Positions 17,607-25,861 of a stretch of DNA of 64,000 bases are shown in pieces. A model generated the notes under the pieces. It did not search any database and was not told where the DNA came from. It worked only from the letters and a program-made list of their open reading frames with translations. Source of the stretch: JAAFHB01 sp038236995 (GTDB lineage: Bacteria > Bacteroidota > Bacteroidia > Bacteroidales > Prolixibacteraceae). The stretch lies in assembly GCA_038236995.1 (NCBI GenBank), contig JBBRZE010000008.1, forward strand, positions 1 through 64,000. Reading direction: 5' to 3'. Both the position numbers and the translations under genes were made by a program. The first letter of the stretch is position 1, and every line of letters starts with the position of its first letter.

Positions 17607-19040
17607 TTATTTGTCAATAAATTTTATTAGTTCAAAGACATGATCATTCAGCATTTTCATATTTTCTATCAAAGGCTTATAGGGTTCAAAATTGCTGTTT
17701 ACTATTCCCTTATTTGAATCACGGTTCGACGGATCGGTTTTCAAATTCAGCGGATCGTTATCCTGATAGGTAAACCAATGCCAACCAACACAGTTCTTGC
17801 TCTTCAGTAAATCGATGGTAAAGTTTTGATAAAAATAGCCCCGATCAGCCTGGGTAGGGACATTCCATCCGGCACCAGTGCGGTTTGGCAAACCAGAATC
17901 TTCTCCTTTGGTGTACCATTCGGTAATGATAAATGGCTTTCCTGACCAGTTTGCCCATTTCGCCATGACTGATTGCTCGGGTTCCCATTTGCGGTAATGA
18001 TTAATTGAAATGATATCAGCATATTTACCAGCCACTTTAAATATCTCCGGATTTTGCAGTTCTTCCTTATCCTGATTAAAACGGCAACCCAGATACATGT
18101 GATTCGGATCATACTTACGAACAACTGCTGCTACTTTTTTGATGTAAGTCTCGAAATAAAAACCAGTAAAAGCCAAACGATCAGCGTCGTTCACATCAGC
18201 AAGAGACGCATTTTTGCCTTTACGTTCATCAAGCCATTTTTTCGCTGCAATGTAGCCAGCTTCTTCTTTCCCAAGGTATTTCAAATGGCGGTCAAGCGCA
18301 TCATTTTTCCAGGGTAATTCATTGTCGGTAAAATAACCCAGCAAGTACTTGTCATTCGCGTATTTCGCTATGGGTGCGATTGTTTTTTCGATGTATGCAT
18401 CAAATTCAGGATCGAAAACCATCGCCAAATCATAACGGTAACCCTGCCATCCGGCCATTTCGTATTTACCACCAAATTTTTTGATGTGATCAGACTTGTA
18501 GCTTCCCATTGGATTCACAATAACGGTATAAACCAATGGATTCGGCGCTTGACGCATCAGGTCGACATCCGACCATGCACCCGTGCCATTAAATCCATTG
18601 TCCTTCAGGAACTGGCTTTCTTGTTTAACCCAGTTCTCCTCCGTTCCATATTTGGCTTTCATGGCGGCAAATTGTCCTTCAGAACTTGAAGGACGATATA
18701 CCGCAACTCCTTTGTGAATAAACGGATAACCTTCCGGATCGATAATCCACCAGCGTTCTCCTTTTTTCTCCACCCTGAAAAATCCTGTAGCAGCTGATTG
18801 GTTTATTTTCCAACTTCCATAGGAATTCAAGGCAGGATCTTTAGAGAACTTAAACCCAGGCAACCGGTCAATGGTTTTCGCGGTGTAGGTATTCCAGTTC
18901 GGACTATCCGCATTCGTTCGCGCCTTCACCATATGGTAGCCAGCGCCAATTCCCGTGGCTGGTATATTCTGCGCATCAGATTTCTGGCAGGAAAAAATTC
19001 CGGCAATTACCAAAATCATGAGTATTTTTACTCGCTTCAT
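17607..19040 (-). CDS. Clan GH-A glycoside hydrolase, GH50 agarase-like
   Basis: 477 residues, exported (leader with VIAGIFSCQKSDAQ, a possible lipobox). RWWIIDPEGYPFIHKGVAV and YLLGYFTDNELPW are strongly like GH50 beta-agarases. Probable acid/base is Glu241 (TDNELPW) and probable nucleophile Glu374 (FIITEWYTKGED). GH50 enzymes cut agarose-type galactans, but the protein is shorter than the usual 600-750 residues and the rest of the locus does not look agarolytic (no GH16, GH117 or sulfatase), so the substrate may differ. GH2 lies 16 bases upstream. Confidence 0.65.
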   Translation of the reverse strand: MKRVKILMILVIAGIFSCQKSDAQNIPATGIGAGYHMVKARTNADSPNWNTYTAKTIDRLPGFKFSKDPALNSYGSWKINQSAATGFFRVEKKGERWWIIDPEGYPFIHKGVAVYRPSSSEGQFAAMKAKYGTEENWVKQESQFLKDNGFNGTGAWSDVDLMRQAPNPLVYTVIVNPMGSYKSDHIKKFGGKYEMAGWQGYRYDLAMVFDPEFDAYIEKTIAPIAKYANDKYLLGYFTDNELPWKNDALDRHLKYLGKEEAGYIAAKKWLDERKGKNASLADVNDADRLAFTGFYFETYIKKVAAVVRKYDPNHMYLGCRFNQDKEELQNPEIFKVAGKYADIISINHYRKWEPEQSVMAKWANWSGKPFIITEWYTKGEDSGLPNRTGAGWNVPTQADRGYFYQNFTIDLLKSKNCVGWHWFTYQDNDPLNLKTDPSNRDSNKGIVNSNFEPYKPLIENMKMLNDHVFELIKFIDK

Positions 19041-19056
19041 TATTATCTTTAAATGG

Positions 19057-20913
19057 TTATTTTTTGTCGAATTCAGCTTTCTTCATTTTGTAATAATCCC
19101 GAAGCACATAAAATGCTTTCTTTTTCTCACCAGTCTCCGAGATCAGGCCTTTGCGGTTCCAACCGTCTTGAATGCCTGATAAGACGCGACGTGGTGAACG
19201 AAAATCAGCCAGAATCCATGGCGTCATACCACGTAATTGCGGAATCTTATCCAGCATCTTCACTGATTCTTTAAATAGTTCTTCCTGAAATTCTTCTGTC
19301 CAGATTTGGTCTTTTGTACCATGATAGCCCTGTAAAGCGCCTCCTCCAAACTCGGAAACAAATACAGGTTTATCATCCGGAATATCGAATACTGCCGTTT
19401 TGCAACTCTCCGGAAGACCGGCATACCAACCAATGTATTCGTTAAAGGCGATGATATCAACATGCTCCTTTAACGGATCTGAGATCACCTGTGTATTTTG
19501 GGTCCCTTCCTTGGTGTGCCGTTCAAGTGCGGCGCTTATCAATCGAACCGGATCGAGTATGCGGGCAGTTTTAATCTGGCGCAGAAGAAAATCTGTACGT
19601 TCCGCGGAAATCGGTGTTTCGTTGGCCATCGACCAGATAATAATGGAAGCCCGGTTTTTATCGCGTGTAATCTCGTCGGTTAACTGGGCATGAGCATTGG
19701 CGTATGTTTCCGGATTTTTCCATTGAATTGTCCAGTAAACCGGCACTTCCGACCAAACCATAATTCCCATTTCGTCGGCCACGCGAGTCATATTTTCGTT
19801 ATGCGGATAATGTGCCAGACGAACAAAATTGCAGCCCAACTCTTTGGCCCAACCCAATAACATGCGGGCGTCATCTTTAGAATAGGCACGTCCGCCACGA
19901 ATAGGGTTTTCCTCGTGAATGGAGATACCTCTCAAAAACACCGGTTTGCCATTTACCAGAATCTCAGTTCCCTGAACCTTAACTGTGCGAAAACCGATTT
20001 TGTCAGTCAAAACATCGCCGTTGTGAGTAATTTTCACCTCATACAAGTAAGGGTTTTCTGACGACCACAATTTCAGGTTTTTAACTGGAATAGTAGTTTT
20101 TGCATTCCCTTCACCATCGGTGGTGCAATCAACTTTAATTTTGGCTTCCGGAATTTCAACAGTTACTGTCTGTCCAGCTTTTGCAGCACCATTCAAGATA
20201 ACAGAAAAGGCTATCAGATTCTGGTTGTCTTTGGCAAGCTGGATGTAAAAATCCTGAACAAAAGTATTTGCTACCTCAACGATTTTAACATCGCGGGTGA
20301 GACCGCCATAATTCCACCAGTCGGTGTTGATGGTCGGTACTTTTTCCAGTCCACGGGTATTGTCAACTTTTACGATGACAAAATTGCCTTCTGACTTCAG
20401 TTTGCCGGTAATCTCGAAATTGAAAGGAGTAAAACCACCAATGTGTTTTCCAAGCTTTTTGCCGTTCAGATAAACATCGGCTTCGTAATTGGCTGCACCG
20501 AAATAGAGAAACTGCCGGTTCCCATTTGCTGGACCAGCGTAATCAAACTTTTTGTAATACCATACTGAACCTTCGTAGTAAAAAAGTTTTTCCTTTTGAG
20601 AGTTCCAATCGCGGGGAACCAGAATATTGTCGGCCTTATCGAAATCATACTCGACCCGATCCGAAGGACTTTGAGCTTTATATCCTAAAAAAAGAGATTC
20701 GGCAGTACTTGGATTCGGTTGCTCATCGCGGACATCTCTGCGATAATCGTAGTAACCGGTTTGATATGGATCGACAATGTATTTCCAGACTCCGTTCAAA
20801 GTCATTGATACTCTGCCTTCGATGTTGGTAATTTGTGGTTCCTGCGCAAAAAGCAGGCTGTTTGATAAAAGCATCATAACAGTTAAAAATTTAGTGAGCA
20901 TTAATCGCTTCAT
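19057..20913 (-). CDS. Glycoside hydrolase family 2 (beta-galactosidase/glucuronidase type), exported
   Basis: 618 residues with signal peptide ending SLLFAQ. The GH2 order is clear: sugar-binding jelly-roll (WYYKKFDY, YFGAANYEADVYLNGKKLG, HIGGFTPFNFEIT), immunoglobulin-like domain, then the TIM barrel with RGISIHEENP, FVRLAHYPHNE, acid/base Glu432 (WSMANETP) and nucleophile Glu521 (VFVSEFGGGA). The size and the HEENP/NFVRLAHYPH motifs fit beta-glucuronidase-like GH2s, which act on exo-linked galactose, glucuronate or similar side sugars. It is in the PUL operon between DUF362 and the GH50-like gene. Confidence 0.88.
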   Translation of the reverse strand: MKRLMLTKFLTVMMLLSNSLLFAQEPQITNIEGRVSMTLNGVWKYIVDPYQTGYYDYRRDVRDEQPNPSTAESLFLGYKAQSPSDRVEYDFDKADNILVPRDWNSQKEKLFYYEGSVWYYKKFDYAGPANGNRQFLYFGAANYEADVYLNGKKLGKHIGGFTPFNFEITGKLKSEGNFVIVKVDNTRGLEKVPTINTDWWNYGGLTRDVKIVEVANTFVQDFYIQLAKDNQNLIAFSVILNGAAKAGQTVTVEIPEAKIKVDCTTDGEGNAKTTIPVKNLKLWSSENPYLYEVKITHNGDVLTDKIGFRTVKVQGTEILVNGKPVFLRGISIHEENPIRGGRAYSKDDARMLLGWAKELGCNFVRLAHYPHNENMTRVADEMGIMVWSEVPVYWTIQWKNPETYANAHAQLTDEITRDKNRASIIIWSMANETPISAERTDFLLRQIKTARILDPVRLISAALERHTKEGTQNTQVISDPLKEHVDIIAFNEYIGWYAGLPESCKTAVFDIPDDKPVFVSEFGGGALQGYHGTKDQIWTEEFQEELFKESVKMLDKIPQLRGMTPWILADFRSPRRVLSGIQDGWNRKGLISETGEKKKAFYVLRDYYKMKKAEFDKK

Positions 20914-20915
20914 AT

Positions 20916-22499
20916 TTAATGTATTAATATATAGATCAACTCAATTCCATTTCCTGTTTTTAAATTTCGGGAATATTCTTTGTCGATTGGGTTATTCCAA
21001 TGCTCGGTTACCCCCAAACTTTCAAGTCTCGTTCCATCACGTTCCGGATCGTAAACCACGCCTGATGGTGGATTGTTAGCCAAGGCCATTTCTTCCATGG
21101 CATAATCGCTGTACATCATATCGGGAGCATCGGGCCATTCGGTAAGCGCAAAATCAAGAACTACAGATTCAATAGCAACCCCATCCTGCGAGGCAAACAA
21201 GCTGTTAGGCCACTGATTGTTGAAAGGTGTTAATGCCCATTTTGATTCAGGAATACCGTCAACGAATTTATTACCATAAATACCATCTATTAAAAATAAC
21301 ATAGTTTTGGAGCCCAGGTCTTTATGTCCCATAAAATCAGGATAAACGGAATATTGCCTTTTCCCCTCCCTGTTTTGACTAAAGCCTCCACCATGAGTAT
21401 TCTGACGCCAGTCTGTTTCAATGTCGAGACATCCAAAAAAGTTCTTGGAAGAAAGTGTCACGCCCTGACTAACATGTCCTTTCATTAAAGCCATATTGAT
21501 CACATAATCGGCGTCCACAAAACAGCTTGCCAATCCATGGGTTTGTTTGTTGAAATCATAGGAATAGACAAATCCATTTTCCTTGAAGGTAGCTTTCTCC
21601 CTTCCGTCGCCCCCGTTATGATCTACAAAATGGACTTTAGGGAAAGCAGCATGGCACTTATCGAATATATTATTTGTGATAAACCGGCTTGGGTCGGCAA
21701 CGGTAATATTCTCAGGTGGAATTCCACCCTGGTTGATTAAACTACTTAACAATGAAAGCACCAACTGTGGATTTGCATTTATTCGATTATTGCTTTCGTG
21801 GGCATCCACGTTGTTCATGTTTAATTTAATGGCAATTTTTTCCCCTGAGATATATCCTTTCTCCGTATTTCTTTTTGATTTGTTGAAGAACCGGAACAAA
21901 ACATCCCAGGATTTCTTTTCATTCCTGGCATTGGTCAGGGTGTATAATGTTTGTGAAAGAAGCTTATCGGTTTCTATCTGATTATTATACTTGTCTTCCC
22001 ACCAAAAACCTGTTTTTCCATCCCACGATGCAATTTTATTATTGTGCCCCCAGGCAACACGACCGGGATTGATCCCTTTTGCAACTCCAAGCGGGATGTT
22101 CGGTTTATACCAAATCTCCAACTTACCATTACTGGCTTTAACTTCTTTTGCTGATTGCAGTGAAAAAAGCGAAGTGGCAGCGATTCCCAATACCAGAAAT
22201 ATTCCGGCAGCCAGATATTTGGCCTCGAATAATTTATGTTTTGCCCTTGTGAAAGCGAACCCGGCACCCGTTAAAGTCAGCAACCAGATTACAAAACCTG
22301 ACATAACCGGCGCTACGACCTGCATACATGGATAAGTTGCCCTGGTCGGTTTTGGAATCACCCGGATCAGGAACCAAATGGTTGCCATTAGCGAGATGAG
22401 AATGTAAACCAATCTCGCCGGAACTTTTACTTTCCGAAGAAAATTCAAGGCTTTCTTTATCCAATCGGGAAGCTTTTTAATTCTTTCGTCTGTTATCAT
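20916..22499 (-). CDS. Membrane-anchored DUF362 domain protein
   Basis: 527 residues. The first 120 hold about three membrane segments (YILISLMATIWFLIRVI, VMSGFVIWLLTLTGAGF, LAAGIFLVLGIAATSLF). The remainder is a DUF362 domain: GEKIAIKLNMNN, PENITVADPSRF, ADYVINMALMKGHVSQGVTLSSKN, FGCLDIETD, LFLIDGIYGN. DUF362 has no settled enzymatic role and is often near iron-sulfur or glycan genes; no Cys cluster is seen here. It lies 2 bases upstream of GH2 and is probably coupled to it. Domain call is secure, function unknown. Confidence 0.75.
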   Translation of the reverse strand: MITDERIKKLPDWIKKALNFLRKVKVPARLVYILISLMATIWFLIRVIPKPTRATYPCMQVVAPVMSGFVIWLLTLTGAGFAFTRAKHKLFEAKYLAAGIFLVLGIAATSLFSLQSAKEVKASNGKLEIWYKPNIPLGVAKGINPGRVAWGHNNKIASWDGKTGFWWEDKYNNQIETDKLLSQTLYTLTNARNEKKSWDVLFRFFNKSKRNTEKGYISGEKIAIKLNMNNVDAHESNNRINANPQLVLSLLSSLINQGGIPPENITVADPSRFITNNIFDKCHAAFPKVHFVDHNGGDGREKATFKENGFVYSYDFNKQTHGLASCFVDADYVINMALMKGHVSQGVTLSSKNFFGCLDIETDWRQNTHGGGFSQNREGKRQYSVYPDFMGHKDLGSKTMLFLIDGIYGNKFVDGIPESKWALTPFNNQWPNSLFASQDGVAIESVVLDFALTEWPDAPDMMYSDYAMEEMALANNPPSGVVYDPERDGTRLESLGVTEHWNNPIDKEYSRNLKTGNGIELIYILIH

Positions 22500-22517
22500 C
22501 TTAAAAGTTTTTAGAAG

Positions 22518-23210
22518 TTATTTTAAAGAGGTAAAGTTTACATAGTCATAGTTCATCTGACCAATATCTACCGTATGAAGGGTAATCGTTTGCAATCCTT
22601 CTTTCAAATCAATGGTTGAAATCGAATCGATATAGTTCCAGTGGTGCCATTGCCGCCATGCTATAGTATCCGCTTCAACAAAAGTTGATGGTATTAAGAG
22701 CGGGCCAGTGGCGTCTTTGTCGTTAACCGAAACGGAAATCCTGCCATTTTTGTTTGATGTGTACATGATTCCCAATTGGTATTTTCCGGCTTTGTTTACA
22801 TTTACCGTGTATTTGGTCCATTCACCAGGCTCCGTCCAGCCCACATAAAGCTGTTCTTTTTCAGGTTCCACAAAATTGTAGGGACTGTTATCAATAGCAG
22901 GATCCCGAAACTTCGTAAAAGAGATATCAACTGCCTCCTTGATCCGGAATTCATGAAGGTAGGAGCCATCTGCGGGGTTCAATCGACCGCTTCCTGAATT
23001 GATGGTATCCGTATCATGAAAGGCAATCCCTTCTCCTCCAAAATCGTAATATTCACACTGCAATTTCCCTGGAATGGTTTGCGCCCCTGTTGTGTAAACA
23101 CGATCTGAATAAGGCTTGCCTTTATAATCGATAAGTGGTTTTACCTGACAGGATATTAATAATCCAAGGGTTAATACCCAAAATAAGTTGATTCTAATTC
23201 TTTTATTCAT
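22518..23210 (-). CDS. CBM6-like carbohydrate-binding lipoprotein
   Basis: 230 residues with a lipoprotein leader (VLTLGLLISCQVKP, Cys at the lipobox). The mature part is a single beta-sandwich: IPGKLQCEYYDFGGEGIAFHD, split as IPGKLQCEYYDFGG and EGIAFHD, then VGWTEPGEWTKYTVNVNKAG, YQLGIMYTSN and the closing YDYVNF, all typical of CBM6. No catalytic domain is present. As SusD is followed directly by GH10 with no SusE/F-type gene, this could serve as a surface glycan-binding protein of the locus. That role is inferred. Confidence 0.75.
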   Translation of the reverse strand: MNKRIRINLFWVLTLGLLISCQVKPLIDYKGKPYSDRVYTTGAQTIPGKLQCEYYDFGGEGIAFHDTDTINSGSGRLNPADGSYLHEFRIKEAVDISFTKFRDPAIDNSPYNFVEPEKEQLYVGWTEPGEWTKYTVNVNKAGKYQLGIMYTSNKNGRISVSVNDKDATGPLLIPSTFVEADTIAWRQWHHWNYIDSISTIDLKEGLQTITLHTVDIGQMNYDYVNFTSLK

Positions 23211-23220
23211 AGATGTAATT

Positions 23221-23973
23221 TTAATTTTTTTGCTCTTGATTCTTCTTTTTTACCGGGAAAATAACCCGAAACCCGACACTGTTGCTGAAATGTGTCGGTG
23301 TATTTCCATAATGTGCACTGATTTGGCTGGGCTGTTCGCCCGCAAACCAGCTTCCGCCCATGTGAACACAAAAATCGGTATCGGTTTTCAGGCTATCGTT
23401 CAGACACCATTCCCATGCATTGCCACTCATGTCATAGATTCCCAATTCATTGGACTTCTTCTGTCCAACTTCGTGCGAATGACCTTCACAATTTTCTCTG
23501 TACCAGCCTACCTCATCCAGGTTGTTACTGCCAGCATAAATATAGTTATTACTTTTTAAACCACCTTTTGCAGCCCATATCCATTCCATTTCTGTCGGTA
23601 ATTTTCCGCCTGTCCATTGGCAGAAATCCCAGGCGCCGTAATAGCTGACCATCACCATCGGGTAATTTTCTTTTCCTGGTTTAGGCATCCAAATTCCATT
23701 TTGATATTCCAACTGTAAATCTTCCGAAGAGATGTTGATCATTTGCTTCCCTTTAAAAATACCATCGGGACCAATCTTTTCAACATTCAGAAACGCTGCA
23801 TACTCCGCATTGCTAATTTCATATTTCGAGATTTGAAAACTCCGGACTGCAACCTTCTGGTCTTTCAGGTGCAATTCACCGCCTTTCACATGTATTCGCG
23901 CGGGTAATTTTGCATGGGTCTGAAAGTGCAGTAGCAAAAGCGAAACGGACATGAGCACCAGCATTTTTTTCAT
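23221..23973 (-). CDS. SUMF1/formylglycine-generating-enzyme-fold protein lacking the catalytic cysteines
   Basis: 250 residues with signal peptide (VSLLLLHFQTHA). The SUMF1 fold is clear: FQISKYEISNAEYAAFL, VSYYGAWDFCQWTGGKLPT, EMEWIWAAKGG, GIYDMSGNAWEWC, HMGGSWFAG and SVGFRVIF. True FGE enzymes have two active cysteines after the GGSW motif; here that stretch (GGSWFAGEQPSQISAHYG) has none. The protein is therefore probably not a sulfatase activator, which agrees with the absence of sulfatase genes. A binding or structural role is possible. It follows the GH55-like gene in the PUL. Confidence 0.8.
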   Translation of the reverse strand: MKKMLVLMSVSLLLLHFQTHAKLPARIHVKGGELHLKDQKVAVRSFQISKYEISNAEYAAFLNVEKIGPDGIFKGKQMINISSEDLQLEYQNGIWMPKPGKENYPMVMVSYYGAWDFCQWTGGKLPTEMEWIWAAKGGLKSNNYIYAGSNNLDEVGWYRENCEGHSHEVGQKKSNELGIYDMSGNAWEWCLNDSLKTDTDFCVHMGGSWFAGEQPSQISAHYGNTPTHFSNSVGFRVIFPVKKKNQEQKN

Positions 23974-24027
23974 TCTGATTATTGTTTTGTTTATTGCTTT
24001 ATCAAGTCAGATATACCTTAAAGGTCG

Positions 24028-25788
24028 TTAATCCATCACCGTTTTTACTTTCGAAACATCAACCTTCCCGCCTTTTCCGTTGATGACACTTTTTATTACA
24101 CTCGCTTTATTGCCGCCATTCAGCCAGTAAAGGATTTTATTGTGGATGTCTTTTTCGAGGATCCCGGGTGTTTCGATGGCCTGATCCACCACAACAGGTG
24201 CTTTAAAGAATACACAGTAGATTCCCAATCCCCAGGCTTCGTGACGGGTTACCCCATCCGAAACTTTGTAGGAGGCATAGCCATTGGTGCTGCCATGATT
24301 GAAGGCTTCCGCGGTTGGCGGGTCGTACGGCATCTCGCTCTGATAAAAATAGACTTTTCCGTTGTTCCCATTCCACAGGGTTTGGTACTCCTGAAAGTGT
24401 TCGCAGAACAACCCATAGACCGTCACATCATCCCCATTGACCACCAACCCGTTCTTACTGGTATTTTTATCCCAGCCTACTTCTTTGCCATGATCGGCAC
24501 GCCACAACCAGGCGTGATCGACGCACACATTTTTACTGTTGATTTCCATACAGGTGGATGCCTTGCCTTCGCCGTAGCCTCCTACTCTGACAAAGATATC
24601 GTATAAAAAAGTCGGGTTCTTCGCGTGGCTTTTAGATGCATGAGGTTCTCCCACCAAAACAAGTTTTTCTGACGGTATCTTTCCGGCATCGACGGTAAAT
24701 CCGCAGACAGTCAACCCGTCAACATCCGAAAGCTCCATGACGGCATTGCCATTTTCGGGCACCAGTGTTGGCATTCCAACTCCGATAATCAGGGTTTCGG
24801 GCCGGGTGACTTTCAAGGGTAGACCGAGTGCATAAACTCCGGGCGTAAAAAACAAGTTTTTACCCTGACGAAGCGCGGCATTGATCGATTCGGCATGATC
24901 GACTCCAGGTTTTACAACATAGAAACCGGCAAGCGGTAATACGGCTTCATCCTTTCCTCCGTTCATCCAGCTAACACCCGAAGAGCTTTTCTTAAGTCTT
25001 GGTATCCGAACCTGATAACCCGACTGATCGAAAACCAGGTAGGGTTTTTCGCGAACCAGGGGTGTTTCTTTGATTACTGTGTACTGATTTTCAGGCCAGT
25101 GATCAGCCGGCGGATTTTTTGCCCCTAGAAACATGATGTTCCAGCTGCCATCCTTCCATTGATTTAAATCGACATTCCGCGAAAACCATTGCTGCTGAGG
25201 TCCGGCAAATACGGTTCCGTCGATCTTCGAATCGGCGAGATAGCCGCCGCTGGCCCAGCCATTGTCGTGTAACTGAATATCCCCTTTGATGTGAACCCTG
25301 CGCATGGGGGCAGCCTGCGAAACGCCCCAAACATTCATCGCTCCTTCCGGCGAGACCACACAAAGATTCTCGACCGAACGCCAGAAATTGAGGGTTACAT
25401 TCCCATTGTTCATCAGCCCTTTCGAGATAATATTTCCCTGAATGACCACGTCGTCGGGCGACTGACCCAGGCCCAGAATATGCATGTAATAACCCAGTTT
25501 CAAATCGACCTGGTAATTTCCGGGCTTGAAAAAGAGCGCATAGCGGTTTAAACTGAATTCACTTTTTCGGGGATGCTGCTGGTTGTAGAGCGAATCAATC
25601 AGTGTTTGAATGTCTTTCATGTCCATTTTAGGATCGAAAACAAAGACATTTTCACCAAATTGCTGGTCCGTATATTTTGCACTAATGGCAGTTAATCCGC
25701 TGTGCGAACTACCTGCCATTTGCGCTTTAGTCACCTGGATACTCAGTAAATATAAACCAATCAGAACAATCGATAATTTATTTTTCAT
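24028..25788 (-). CDS. Right-handed beta-helix protein, GH55-like (putative beta-1,3-glucanase)
   Basis: The start at 25788 is chosen because MKNKLSIVLIGLYLLSIQVTKAQ is a clean signal peptide; the longer frame to 25848 adds 20 unlikely residues. The mature protein (about 560 residues) begins GENVFVFDPKMDMKDIQTL and has RYALFFKPGNYQVDLKLGYY, GLGQSPDDVVIQG, FFTPGVYALGLPLKV and NGDDVTVYGLFCEHFQ. This pattern belongs to a family annotated in actinobacteria under misleading names (adenylyl cyclase, coagulation factor 5/8) whose two beta-helices resemble GH55 exo-beta-1,3-glucanases. No catalytic residue could be assigned with certainty. It is a second GH55-type fold in the same PUL (see 38246-40294). 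Confidence 0.6.
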   Translation of the reverse strand: MKNKLSIVLIGLYLLSIQVTKAQMAGSSHSGLTAISAKYTDQQFGENVFVFDPKMDMKDIQTLIDSLYNQQHPRKSEFSLNRYALFFKPGNYQVDLKLGYYMHILGLGQSPDDVVIQGNIISKGLMNNGNVTLNFWRSVENLCVVSPEGAMNVWGVSQAAPMRRVHIKGDIQLHDNGWASGGYLADSKIDGTVFAGPQQQWFSRNVDLNQWKDGSWNIMFLGAKNPPADHWPENQYTVIKETPLVREKPYLVFDQSGYQVRIPRLKKSSSGVSWMNGGKDEAVLPLAGFYVVKPGVDHAESINAALRQGKNLFFTPGVYALGLPLKVTRPETLIIGVGMPTLVPENGNAVMELSDVDGLTVCGFTVDAGKIPSEKLVLVGEPHASKSHAKNPTFLYDIFVRVGGYGEGKASTCMEINSKNVCVDHAWLWRADHGKEVGWDKNTSKNGLVVNGDDVTVYGLFCEHFQEYQTLWNGNNGKVYFYQSEMPYDPPTAEAFNHGSTNGYASYKVSDGVTRHEAWGLGIYCVFFKAPVVVDQAIETPGILEKDIHNKILYWLNGGNKASVIKSVINGKGGKVDVSKVKTVMD

Positions 25789-25861
25789 AACCGCATTTTT
25801 TTTATTAATGTGTATTTGGGTTAATATCAAAAAAAACCAAGAGGTCAATCAGTATAAATCT

